Source: Arachis hypogaea
Taxonomy: Eukaryota > Streptophyta > Magnoliopsida > Fabales > Fabaceae
Assembly: GCF_003086295.3 (NCBI RefSeq)
Contig: NC_092044.1
Span: 72,468,528 to 72,532,527, forward strand
Reading direction: 5' to 3'
DNA: 64,000 bases
This document shows positions 45,295 to 56,704 of the stretch, piece after piece; the first letter of the stretch is position 1; each line of letters starts with the position of its first letter. Below the pieces are notes generated by a model that saw only the letters and a program-made list of their open reading frames with translations, did not search any database and was not told the DNA's origin. The translations under genes were made by a program, and so were the position numbers.

Positions 45295-47450
45295 TGATGA
45301 GGGAAAAACGATTCCACACAAACTCACCGGCAAGTGTACTGGGTCGCATCAAGTAGTAATTACTCACAAGAGTGAGGTCAATCCCACAGAGATTGATGGA
45401 TTGAGCAATTTTAGTTAGGTGATGAATTTAGTTAAGCAAATAGTTGATTATTTGAGTGAATTTTGATTAACAGAAGCTAAATTGCAAGTAAATAAGAGTG
45501 CAGAAAGTAATTTGTGCAGAAAAGTAAATTACAGCAAAGATAAATAGCAGAAACTTAAAATGCAAGAAAGTAAAAGAGCAGAAACTTAAATTATAAGAAA
45601 AGTAAATTGTAGAAACTTAAAGTGCAAGAAATGCAAATTGCTGAATCTAAATTGCTAAGGAATGTAAATTGCTTAATGAATAAAAGGATTTGGGTACTGG
45701 TATTCAGAATTTAACAAGAAATTGCAAGTTAAAGAAGATCAGAGTGCTCTGAGATGAAGAAATTCAGCTCAGCAGCCAAATAGAATTGTAAAATTTCTTG
45801 AAGAATCAAAACAGCAAGAAAACTTGAATCACTTATGAAATCCTAAGGAGAAATCGAAGATTGAAGAAGAAAAATGAGATTAGAAAGCAGATCTAGATCT
45901 TAATTGCTCTCTTGATCAAGCAAAAAAGTAATTGCAGAATCAAAAAAAGGAAAATGGAAAACTAAACTCAGATCCAATTCTTAGAACAATTGAGAAGAAG
46001 AGTGAAAGATGATTCCCAGATTTAGAATCAATGGAGCTCTTCAATCGCAATTCAAAATTCAAGAACAGACAGTAGAAGTTGCAGAAGAAAATGAAAACAG
46101 AAAGCTAGATTCAATTCCCAAATCCCAAATTCAAACACAAATTAAAAGTGAAAACTAAAAATGAGCTAAAAAGGTCAAAATAAAAAATGACCAAAAGGTC
46201 CTTTACAAATTGAATTAACTCCTATTTATACACTTTCTATTTTGGTCTTCAAAGCTTGGAGTGGGCCTTTTGGTTTTTGGATTTGAAGAGAGATGGGTCC
46301 GGCTGGCCTTGGTTCAATTGAGTTGGAGGCATGGGTCAGCTCCCAGGGGAGCACTCCATTTGGTCTTGTGAACGCTATGTTCACTTAGCCTTGTCATGTG
46401 CCAAGCCTCCTTTCCTATAGCTCCTTGTACATACCGTTCACTAAGTGAACGCTACGTTCAAATTGTGAACAATGCCTTGGTTTGCTTTGAACTCAGATTT
46501 CCTTGGTTCCAAGAGCACGAGAAAGGTAGTAAAAGGGAGCGCTACGTTGCCTTTTTCAAACGCTTCCCTTGTGTTTTGCTTTGTGCATGCTTGGCTTTCC
46601 TTGGTTCCAAGCTCGAAAAAGTGAGCAAAAGAGAGCGCTACGCTTGAATGTTTGAGTGCTACTCCTGGCCTTTGCTTGGTTCCCCTCTTCGAGCGCTACG
46701 TTACACTTTTGGAGCGCTCCTTTTGTTGCTTGGCCTTGTGTGCCTTGCTTCCAAGCCAAGCTCCACGAAAAAGTGAGAGAAAGTGAGCGTAGCGTTCACA
46801 TTTGTGAGCGCTATTCCTTGGCATGTGTTGGTTCCCTCTTCAAACCTTGGTTCTCCCATTGTGCAATGATTTGCTTTTCTTGATGAAGGCCCATAAAAGG
46901 GAGATAATAGTCAGCGTAGCGCTCATTTCTTGCAACGCTACCCTTGACCTTAGGTTTGTGCTGCACCATTTGGTGCTTCCTCTTGGAGCACTACGTTCTC
47001 AATTTTGAACGCTCCATGCTGTGCCTTGCCTTGATGCATGCATGAGTTTGGTTCCTCTATTGGAGCGCTACGTTCAATGAAGTGAACGTTCCTTGCTCCC
47101 TTGCTTGAGCGCCACGCTTTATTTTCATGAAAAGCGTGGCCTAATGTCCAAAGCGTGCTCAAACTTCAAAAGTGTGCCAAAAATTCCTCTTTCCTCCATT
47201 TCTTCACCTACAAGCAACCACACAACTAAACAAAGCTCCATCAAAATCTCTAGATCTTTGCATCATTTATAAAATCAATTAATTCTAGAATAAAACCTAT
47301 GATTTTGTGCAAAATACATGATGTTTTATTGATTCAAGATAACAATGAAAATCCACTCCAATTACTTACTTATGGTGTAAGAAAGTGCATAAAACCTAAT
47401 TAAACTAATGAAAAATGCTTATACAACTAGCATAAGATGACTTGTTATCA
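45295..47450 (-). repeat. Element H 3' LTR
   Basis: 2156 bp, TGATGAGGGAAAAACG to GACTTGTTATCA. U5 hairpin 45363-45376, TATA (TATAAATAG on the minus strand) at 46222-46230, word array 46345-47155. Confidence 0.9.
46345..47155. repeat. GAACGCTACGTTC / GAGCGCTACG word array, U3 of H 3' LTR
   Basis: Many copies of GAACGCTACGTTCA, GTGAACGCTACG, GAGCGCTACG and AGCGTAGCGTTCAC, in both orientations because they are near-palindromic. The 5' LTR copy is at 62590-63420. The equivalent D array uses AGCGCT with fewer GTTCAC parts, so the word has drifted between sister elements. Confidence 0.82.
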
Positions 47451-47581
47451 CAACACCAAACTTAAATCTTGCTTGTTCCCAAGCAAGTACTAAACATTGA
47501 GAAGAAATGAAATGAAACAGATAAGCCTACATGTCCTTATTTAGAAGATAATAGAATTAAGACTATGGGGTTTTATGCAGA
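47451..47581 (-). other. H internal sequence next to the 3' LTR
   Basis: 131 nt matching D 12355-12483, with border word AACACCAAACTTA (47452-47464) and the PPT side. Ends at GCAGA, where G's left LTR begins. What follows in D (12484 onward) is missing in H. Confidence 0.8.
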
Positions 47582-48897
47582 TGGTACACGAAATTGTGAT
47601 ACACAACTTCGTGCAGCTGACCAGCAAGTGCACTGGGTCATCCAAGTAATACCTTACGTGAGTAAGGGTCGATCCCACGGAGATTGTTGGCTTGAAGCAA
47701 GCTATGGTCATCTTGTAAATCTCAGTCAGGCAGATTCAACTGGTTTTGGGGTTTGATAACTAAAAGATAAATAAAACATAAAATAGGATAGAAATACTTA
47801 TGCAATTCATTGGTGGGAATACCACAGACAAGGTTTAGACTTTCCGGATCTCAAGAATGCTGCCCATTTGATTCTAGCTTATACCACGGAGACTCTGATT
47901 GCACGGAATGGAAGCTCTATTGTCAGGAGAGGCAACCATGCGTCATGAACCAGGAGACCAAGAGATACACACTCAAGCTCTCGCAGAAAGAACGGAGGTG
48001 GTTGTCAGGCACGCGTTTATAAGGGAGGATGATGATGAGTGTCACGGATCATCACATCCATCAGGTTGAAGTACGAGTGAATATCTTAGACAGGAATAAG
48101 CTTAAATTAAATAGAAAACAATAGTAATTGCATTAATTCATGAGGAACAGCAGAGCTCTACACCTTAATCTATGATGTGTAGAAACTCCACCGTTGAAAA
48201 TACATAAGAACAAATAGCATGAAACAAACAAAAAAGGGGTTCAAGACCTGATCCCAAGATCAAAGATGATCAAAAGATGATCAAAGAATGAAAATACAAT
48301 AGTAAAAGGTCCTATTTATAGAGAACTAGTAACCTAGGGTTTACAAAAATAAGTAAATGATGCAGAAATCTGCTTCCGGGGCCCACTTGGTGTGTGCTTG
48401 GGCTAAGCATTGAAGCTTTCACGTGCATAGGCTTCTCTTGGAGTTAAACGCCAGCTCTGGTGCCAGTTTGGGCGTTTAACTCCAGCTTTTATGCCAGTTT
48501 GGGCGTTTTACGCTAGAATTTTATGCTGACTTGGATTGTCAGTTTGGGCCATCAAATCTCGATAAGAGTATAAACTATTATACATTACTGGAAAGCTCAA
48601 GATGTCTACTTTCTAACGCAATTGAGAGCGCGTCAATTGGGCTTTTGTAGCTCCAGAATCATATTTTTTGAGTGCAGAGATGTCAGAATCCAACAGCATC
48701 TACAGTCATTTTTCAGCCTCTGAATCATATTTTTGCTCAGGTCCCTCAATTTCAGCAAGAAAATACCTGAAATCCCAGAAAAACACACAAACTCATAGTA
48801 AAGTCTAGAAATGTGAATTTTGCATAAAAACTAACTAAATCATACTAAAAACTACCTAAAAACAATGCCAAAAGGCGTATAAATTATTCGCTCATCA
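47582..48897 (-). repeat. Element G left LTR (E subtype, with internal deletion)
   Basis: 1316 bp. Nearly the same sequence as E's LTRs but lacking about 340 bp between GGTGGGAAT and ACCACAGAC (junction near 47816-47821). U5 hairpin 47652-47667, TATA 48312-48321, word array 48438-48545. Confidence 0.88.
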
Positions 48898-49994
48898 CAA
48901 CACCAAATTTAAATTGTTGCTTGTCCCCAAGCAACTGAAAACAAAATAGGATAAAAAGAAGAGAATATACAATGAATCTCACAATATCAATGAAACTTAG
49001 TCCCAATTAGATGAGCGGGGCTAGTACCTTTTTGCTTCTGAACAGTTTTGGCATCTCACTTTATCCTTTGAAATTTAGAATGATTGGCATCTATAGAAAC
49101 TCAGAATTTTGGATAGTATTATTGATTCTCCTAGTTCAGTACGTTGATTCTTGAACACAGCTATTTTTTGAGTCTTGGCCGTGACCCTAAGCACTTTGTT
49201 TTCCAATATTACCACCGGATACATAAATGCCACAGACACATAACTGGGTGAACCTTTTCAGATTGTGACTCAGCTTTGCTAAAGTCCCCAGTTAGAGGTG
49301 TACAGAGTTCTTAAGCACACTCTTTCCGCTTTGGATCACGACTTTAACCACTCAGTCTCAAGTTTTTCACTTGGACCTGCATGCCACAAGCACATGGTTA
49401 GGGACAGCTTGATTCAGCCGCTTAGGCCAGGATTTTATTCCTTTGGGCCCTCCTATCCACTGATGCTCAAAGCCTTGGATCCCTTTTACCCTTGCCTTTT
49501 GGTTTAAAGGGCTACTGGCTTTTTCTGCTTGCTTTTTCTTTTTCTCTTTTTTTTTGCCAATTTTTTTTCCACTTTTTTTCTTTTTCACTGCTTTTTCTTG
49601 CTTCAAGAATTAATCAATTTCATGATTTTTCAGATTATCAATAACATTTCTCTTTGTTCATCATTCTTTCAAGAGCCAACAATTTTAACATTCATAAACT
49701 TCACTATAAAAAATATGCACTGTTCAAGCATTCATTCAGAAAAACAAAAAGTATTGCCACCACATCAAAATAATTAAACTAATTTCAAGATAAAATTTGA
49801 AATTCATGTACTTCTTGTTCTTTTGTAATTAGGAACATTTTTCATTTAAGAAAGGTGAAGGATTCATGGAATTATTCATAACTTTAAGATATAGACACTA
49901 GACACTAATGATCATGTAATGAAGACACAAACATAGATAACACATAAAGCATAAAAATTGAAAAATAGAAAAATAAAAACAAGGAAATTAATAA
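48898..49994 (-). other. 3' noncoding region of G
   Basis: About 1.1 kb, the counterpart of E 22420-23497. Border word (48899-48911) next to the LTR, conserved block 49260-49510, pyrimidine run 49520-49600. No gene. Confidence 0.65.
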
Positions 49995-50451
49995 AGAACG
50001 GGTCCACCTTAGTGATGGCGGCTAGTTCTCCTTCTTGAAGATCCTATGGAGTGCTTGAGCTCCTCTATGTCTCTTCCTTGCCTTTGTTGATCTTCCCTCA
50101 TGGCTATTTGATCCTCTCTAATTTCATGGAGTGCGCTTAGTGCTCCATCCTAAGTTGCTCCATATTGGAACTCAAATCTCCCAAAGAGGTGTTGAGTTGC
50201 TCCCAATAGTTGTGTGGAGGAAAATGCATCCCTTGAAACATCTCAGGGATTTCTTGATGAGGGACTTCCTCATGCTCTTTTTGAGGTCCATTAGCAGGCT
50301 CTCTTGTTTGCTCCATCCTCTTTCTAGTGATGGGATTTTGAGATGAATCTCTCCATCTCTCATGGATCAGAGGTGGAAGCTTTTGCCTTCCCTTTTCTCT
50401 TTCTAGAGGTTTCTCCGGCCTTAGGTGACATAAATGGTTATGAAAAAACAA
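49995..50451 (-). pseudogene. ORFx of G
   Basis: Same ORF as in E. The long open frame 50451-50137 includes HERWRDSSQNPITRKRMEQT and MHFPPHNYWEQLNTSLGDL; the coiled-coil end (EIREDQIAMREDQQRQG) follows in another frame to about 49995. A TAA-containing join near 50150 separates them. I recognise no function. The border word TACACCAAACTTA (50468-50480) precedes it directly, as in E. Confidence 0.55.
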
Positions 50452-50729
50452 AAAGCAACGCTTTTACTACACCAAACTTAAAAGGTTTGCTCGTCCTCGA
50501 GCAAAGGAAGAAAGAAGGATGGAGAAGAAGAAGAAATGGAGAGAGGGGTAGGGTTCGTGTATTAGGGTTGGGTTTGGGAGGGAAAGGATGTGAAGAGGTG
50601 ATTGGTGAAGGGTATTTGGGGAAGGGTGTTACTGGAATGTGTGAGGAGGAGAGAGAGTGAGTTGAGGTAGGTGGGGATCTTGTGGGGTCCACAGATCCTG
50701 AGGTGTCAAGGATTTCTCATCCTTGCACC

Positions 50730-50965
50730 ATTCTAGCGTGTAAACGCCCTCTTAGTGCTAATCTTGGCGTTAAACGCCAGATTGCTGCCCATTTCTGGCG
50801 TTTAACGCCAACTTTTCTTCCCTTTCTGGCATTGAATGCCAACTTAGTGCCCTTTTCTGGCATTAAAAGCCAGTCTCGTGCCATTTTCTGGAGTTAAATG
50901 CCCAGAATGGTGCCAGACTGGGAGTTTAACGCCCATTCTGCTATCCTTACTGACGTTTAAACGCC
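50730..50965. repeat. Palindromic-word array, post-ORF of G
   Basis: TTGGCGTTAAACGCCAG, TGGCGTTTAACGCCAAC, TGGCATTGAATGCCAAC, TGGCATTAAAAGCCAG, GGGAGTTTAACGCCC and GACGTTTAAACGCCAG. In TGGCATTGAATGCCA both arms changed together (GGCA/TGCC), keeping the palindrome. Confidence 0.85.
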
Positions 50966-51118
50966 AGTAAGCTCCTTCTCCAGGGTGTGCTGTTTTTAAT
51001 GCTGTTTTTGAGTTTGCTTTTATTTTTGTAGTTATTTTTGTGACTCCACATGATCATCAACCTAAAGAAAACACCAAATAACAATGGAAAATGGAAAATT
51101 TAACATAGATAAATAAAG

Positions 51119-51165
51119 ATTGGGTTGCCTCCCAATAAGTGCTTCTTTAATGTCAATAGCTTGAT
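51119..51165 (-). other. Post-ORF conserved motif and hairpin, element G
   Basis: Minus strand ATTGGG-AGGCAA-CCCAAT (51119-51136), a perfect 6-bp stem, after TCAAGCTATTGACATTAAA and GAAGCACTT. Confidence 0.8.
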
Positions 51166-51205
51166 AGTGAGCCCTCATGGAGTCTCACAGATATTCAGAG
51201 CATGG

Positions 51206-52165
51206 TTAGGGCCTCCCAACACCAAACTTAGAGTGTGAATGTGGGGGCTCTGTTTGACTCTGTATTGAGAGAAGCTTTTCATGCTTCTTCTCCATGTGTA
51301 CAGAAGGAGATCCTTGAGCCTTAAACACAAGGTAGTCCTCATTCACTTGAAGGACTAATTCTCCTCTGTCAACATCAATCACAACTTTTGTTGTAGCTAG
51401 GAAGGGTCTGCCAAGGATGATGGATTCATCCTTATTCTTCCCAGTGTCCAGGATTATGATGTCAACAGGGATGTAAAGGCCTTCAACCTTTACTAAGACA
51501 TCCTCTACAAGTTCATAAGCCTGTTTCCTTGAATTGTCTGCCATCTCCAGTGAGATTCTTGCAGCTTGTACCTCAAAGATCCCTAGTTTCTCCATTATAG
51601 AGAGTGGGATGAGGTTTACACTTGGCCCCAAGTCACACAGAGCCTTCTCAAAGGTCATGGTGCCAATGGTGCAAGGTATTAAGAACCTTCCAGGGTCTGG
51701 TTTCTTTTGAGGTATCTTTAGCTGAGCCAAGGTGTTTAGTTTATTAATGAGCAATGGTGGTTCATCCTCCCAAGTCTTATTACCAAATAACTTGGCATTC
51801 AGCTTCATGATTGCTCCAAGGTACTTAGCAACTTGCTCTTCAGTAATATCTTCATCCTCTTTAGAGGAAGAATACTCATCAGAGCTTATGAATGACAGAA
51901 GTAGGTTCAATGGAATCTCTATGGTCTCTGTATGAGCCTCAGATTTCCTTGGTTCCTCAGAGGGGAACTTCCTAGTGGTCAGTGGACGTCCCATGGGGTC
52001 TTCCTCACTGGGAATCACTGCCTTTTGCTCCTCCATAGGTTCGTCCATGTTGGACGTGGTTATGGCCTTGCACTCTCTCTTGGGATTTTCTTCTGTATTG
52101 CTTGGGAGAGTGCTAGGAGGAGTTTCAGTAACTCTCTTACTCAGCTGACCCACTTGTGCCTCCAA
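51206..52165 (-). pseudogene. pro: Protease region of element G
   Basis: The longest intact coding piece of this element group, 319 codons: EAQVGQLSKRVTETPPST (Gag C-terminus), an acidic spacer, then KALCDLGPSVNLIP (the Ser/Ala after Gly is Pro here, so activity is doubtful) and IILGRPFLATTKVVIDV, ending QTEPPHSHSKFGVGRP. The border word 51218-51230 overlaps the stop. It lacks the VLSLEHVQLIHERT tail that A retains. Confidence 0.87.
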
Positions 52166-53462
52166 ATTTCTAATGAAGATCTTGTTTCATTCATGAAACT
52201 AAGAATGGTCTTATATAGATCAGAGACTATATTTTCTAAGCCAGAGAGGCTCTGCTCAGAATTCTCTGTCTGTTGCTGAGAAGATGATGGAAAAGGTTTG
52301 CTATTGCCAAACCTATTTCTCCCACCATTATTGTTGTTGAAGCCTTGTTGAGGCTTCTGTTGATCCTTCCATGAGAAATTTGGATGATTTCTCCATGAAA
52401 GATTATAGGTGTTTCCATAGGATTCTCCCATGTAATTCACCTCTTCCATTGCAGGATTCTCAGGGTCATAATCTTCTCCTTTAGAGGAGGCTTCTTTAGC
52501 ATTGCCGGATGCAGCTTGCAATTCTGTCAGACTCTGAGAAATCATATTGACTTGCTGAGTCAATATTTTGTTCTGAGCCAATATGGCATTCAGAGTATCA
52601 ATCTCAAGAACTCCTTTCTTCTGAGTCATCCCATTGTTCACAGGATTTCTTTCAGAAGTGTACATGAACTGGTTATTTACAACCATCTCAATGAGTTCCT
52701 GGGCTTCTGCAGAGGTTTTTAGATGCAGAGATCTACCAGCAGAATGGTCCAATGACATCTTGGATAACTCAGACAGACCATCATAGAATATACATATGAT
52801 GCTCCATTCTGGAAGCATGTCAGAAGGACACCTTTTGGTTAATTGCTTGTATCTTTCCCAAGCTTCATAGAGGGATTCACCTTCCTTCTGTCTGAAGGTT
52901 TGGACTTCCACTCTAAGCTTGCTCATCTTTTGAGGTGGAAAGAATTTGGTCAAGAAAGCATTAACCAACTTGTCCCAAGAGTTCAGGCTTTCTCTAGGTT
53001 GTGAGTCCCACCATATCCTAGCTCTGTCTCTTATAGCAAAAGGAAAAAGCATAAGTCTGTAGACCTCGGGATCAACCCTATTGGTCTTGACAGTATCACA
53101 GATCTGCAAGAATTCAGCTAAGAACTGATGAGGATCTTCCATGGAAGTCCATAAAACTTGCAATTCTGCTGCATTAGAGAAACTAATTGAGGCTTAAGCT
53201 CAAAGTTTTTTGCTCCAATGGCAAGAATTGAGATGCTTCTTCCATAGAAGTTGGAAGTTGGTGCAGTATAGTCACCAAGCATCTTCCTTGCATCTCTAGT
53301 ACTGTTGTTGGGTTCGGCTGCCATGTCTACTTCTTTTTCAAAATTCTCTGTAAGGTCCTCTCTGGAGTGTTGTGCTTTAGCTTCTCTTAGCTTCTTCTTC
53401 AGAGTCCTTTCAGGTTCAGGATCAGCTTCAACAAGAATGTTTTTATCCTTGTTTCTACTCAT
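52141..53462 (-). pseudogene. gag: Athila-type Gag of element G
   Basis: ATG at 53462 (MSRNKDKNILVEADPEPER). The first frame runs to 53118. A small deletion near 53150 shifts to 53163-52141, which is open for 340 codons and includes RDRARIWWDSQPRESLNSWD, FLTKFFPPQKM, GESLYEAWERYKQLTKRCP and NNQFMYTSERNP. A second frame change near 52160 joins the protease frame. Only two lesions across gag-pro make G's coding part the best preserved in the window. Confidence 0.88.
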
Positions 53463-54954
53463 ATGAAAAAGAAGAGAACAAAAGGGAGTAGTGGAATCCT
53501 CTATGTCACAGTATAGAGACTCCTTGATGTGTCAGAGGAAAAGGAGAGTAGAAGAATGAGAAGAAAGAGGAGGTGAGTTTGAATTTTTAGATGAGTAGAG
53601 GAGGATTGTTAGTTAAATAAAATAAATAAAAAAAGAGGAGAGAGAGAGTTTTCAAAAAATAAAAAAAATAAAATAAAATTAGAATTTAAAATAATTAGTT
53701 AATTAAAAAGATTTTTGAAAAAGTGGTTAGTAATTTTCGAAAACTGGAAGTTGAAAAGTGGTTAGGTGGTTTTGAAAAAGATAAGAAATAGTAATTAGTT
53801 GAAAAAGATTTGAAAAAAATTTTGAAAAGATAAGAATTTAGAGAAAAGATTTTGAAATCAAAATTTAAAAAGATATGATTGGAAAAGATTTGATTAAAAA
53901 GATATGATTTTAAAAAGATATGATTGAAAAGATATGATTGAAAAATATTTGATTTTTAAAATTGATGACTTGACTAACAAGAAACTAAAAGATATGATTC
54001 TAGAATTCAAAGATTGAACCTTTCTTAACAAGAAAGTAACAAACTTGAAAATTTTGAATTAAAACATTAATTGTTAGCAAGGATTTTTGAAAATGTGGAA
54101 AGATAAGATTTTAAAATTATGAATTAAAACATGAAAATTTGAAAAAAAATTGAATTTGAAACGAAATTACCTCCCCTGTGTCATCCTGGCCTTAAACGCC
54201 TCGGATGCTATCTATTCTGGCGTTTAACGCCCAGAATGCTACCTCTTTGGGCGTTTAACGCCCAGCCAGATACCCTGGCTGGCGTTTAACGCCAGAATTC
54301 CTTCCTTACTGAGCGTTTTTCTAAACGCCCAGCTTTTTCTCTGTGATTCCTCTATTGTATGTTCTGAATCTTTATTTCTCTGTATTATTTACTTGAAAAG
54401 AGATATTTTTTATTTTTGAATTTTTAATGAAGAGAGAGAAAAACAACAAAATGAAATAAAACATAAAAATGCAATATCAAAACAAGTAATGCATGCAAGG
54501 ACACTTTGAATGTCAAGATGAACACCAAGAACACTTTGAAGATCATGATGAATATCAAGGGCATATTTTTGAAAATTTTTAAGAAAAGAAAGATATGCAA
54601 GACACCAAACTTAGAAATTTTTAATGTTTAGACACTACGGATTTGAAAATGCATATGAAAAATAAGAAGAGACACAAAACAGGAGAATTTAAATATCAGA
54701 ACAAGGAAAATCATCAAGAACAACTTGAATATCAATGAAGAACACAATGCATGAATTTTTTCGAAAACTTGAGAAAATTTGAAAACATGCAAATGACACC
54801 AAACTTAGAAATTGACACTAGACTCAAACAAGAAACACATATATTTATTTGTTTTTTTTATTTTATTAAAAAAATTTCTATTTTTTTTCAAAAATAAAAA
54901 TAAAATTACCCAATCTAAGAAACAAGATAAACCGTCAGTTGTCCAAACTCGAAC
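53463..54954 (-). other. U-rich 5' leader of element G
   Basis: About 1.5 kb, sense strand T-rich, with GATATGATT-type repeats near 53870-53950. Palindromic array 54185-54330 (GGGCGTTTAACGCCCAG, TGGCGTTTAACGCCAG, TGGCGTTTAACGCCCAG). Border words at 54601-54613 and 54795-54807. No gene. Confidence 0.75.
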
Positions 54955-54974
54955 AATCCCCGGCAACGGCGCCA
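54955..54974 (-). promoter_or_regulatory. Primer binding site of G (tRNA-Asp, perfect)
   Basis: Minus strand TGGCGCCGTTGCCGGGGATT: an exact complement of the tRNA-Asp(GTC) 3' end as I remember it, over 19 nt. The least mutated PBS here. Confidence 0.9.
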
Positions 54975-54980
54975 AAAACT

Positions 54981-56704
54981 TGGTGCACGAAATTGTGATC
55001 ACATTTTTCATAACTCCGTACAACTAACCAGCAAGTGTACTGGGTCGTCCAAGTAATACCTTATGTGAGTAAGGGTCGATCCCACGGAGATTGTCGGCTT
55101 GAAGCAAGCTATGGTCATTTTGTAAATCTCAGTCAGGCGGATTCAAATGGTTTTGAGGTGTTGATAATCAGAAGATAAATAAAACATAAAATAAGATAGA
55201 GATACTTATGTAATTCATTGGTGAGAATTTCAGATAAGCGTTTGGAGATGCTCTATTGCTTCTGAACCTCTGCTTTTCTATTGTCTTCATCCAATCATGC
55301 ACACTCCCTTCCATGGCAAGCTGTATGATCCTCTCAGTGAAAATGGTCTGGCTACGGTCTCTGTACGACTAATCAACTGTCAAATTTCTCGTCTCGGATG
55401 AAAAATACCAGGCACAGCTACCACAGGGCTAATCATCTGTCGGTTCTCACTAGCGTCGGAATAAGATCCATTGATCCTTTTGCACACTGTCACTGTGCCC
55501 AACATTTATGAGTTTAAAGCTCCTCACATTCATCCCTTCCCAAATCCTACTCAGAATACCATAGATAAGGTTTAGACTTTCCGAATCTCAGGAATGCTGT
55601 CTATTGATTCTAGCCTATACCACGAAGATCCTAATCACGGGGTCGGATGCTCTGTTTTCAGGAGAGATGATGCAAATCCGTGGATCAGAGACCCAAGAGA
55701 GTATACTCCGACTGGCGTCCAATGACTACGTTGAACATAATGTAGACCGCTTTGTGGTTGTCAGGCACGCGGATCTTGGCTAAGCGAGTACTGAAGATAG
55801 TAGGTGATTGTCACGGGTCACCCTTTCAGTCTAACTTAACAGAATTAAGTACAAGAGTATATCTTGGAGAAGAAGTAGGCATGAATTGAAGGAAAAACAA
55901 TAGTACTTGCATTAATTCATGAGGAACAGCAGAGCTCCTCACCTTAATCTATGAGGTGTAGAAACTCCACCGTTGAAAATACATAAGAACAAAAGGTCTA
56001 GGCATGGCCGAATAGCCTCCCAAATGGCATAAGAATTCAAAAACAGGAGGAGAAGACCTGATCAAAGGATCAAAAAGTGGTCCAAAGATATGAATACAAT
56101 AGTAAAAAGTGCTATTTATAATAAACTAGTAAACTAGGTTTACAGAAAATGAGTTGATAGTGCAGAAATCCACTTCCGGAGACTACAGCTTTGAAGCTTT
56201 TACGTGCATAGGCTATCCTTGGAGTTAAACGCCAACTTGGATGCCAGTTTGGGCGTTTAACTCCAGATTTAGTGCCAGTTCTGGCGTTTTACGCCAGAAA
56301 AGGGTCTCTGATGGGCGTTTGAAAGCCAGTTTGGGCCATCATGTCTCGGGCAAAGTATGAACTATTATACATTGCTGGAAAGCCCAATATATCTACTTTC
56401 CAACGCAATTGAGAGCGTGCTAATTGGGCTTCTGTAGCTTCAGGAAATCAACTTCGAGTGCATGGAGGTCAGAATCCAACAGCATATGCAGTCCTTTCTC
56501 AGCCATTGAATCAGATTTTTGCTCAGGTCCCTCAATTTCAGTCAGAAAATACCTGAAATCACAGAAAAATACACAAACTCATAGTAAAGTCCAGAAATGT
56601 GATTTTTGCATAAAAACCAATAAAAATATACTAAAAAGTAACTAGAACATACTAAAAACTACCTAAAAATAATGCCAAAAAGCGTATAAATTATCTGCTC
56701 ATCG
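54981..56704 (-). repeat. Element G right LTR (different subtype from the left)
   Basis: 1724 bp. Starts TGGTGCACGAAATTGTGATC. Contains segments absent from the left LTR and E, such as 55395-55450 and 55660-55760. U5 hairpin 55059-55074, TATA-like about 56112, word array 56218-56330. Its last base is G (CTCATCG) instead of A. Confidence 0.85.

Larger units (their letters stand above)
47582..56704 (-). mobile_element. Element G: FIDEL-like gag-pro element with mismatched LTRs
   Basis: Minus strand. Left LTR 47582-48897, ORFx about 50451-49995, word array 50730-50965, hairpin 51119-51136, protease 52165-51206, gag 53462-52141, leader to 54954, PBS 54955-54974, right LTR 54981-56704. No RT or integrase. 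The left LTR is of E's subtype, the right LTR of another. Flanks are GCAGA and TGTCC, so no TSD, and H lost sequence at the same place. Confidence 0.85.

Noticed and set aside
46396..47162. Several 60-83 codon ORFs on both strands, repeated at 62713-63466
   Set aside because: They are translations of the GAACGCTACGTTC array in H's two LTRs, and the same DNA is open in several frames.
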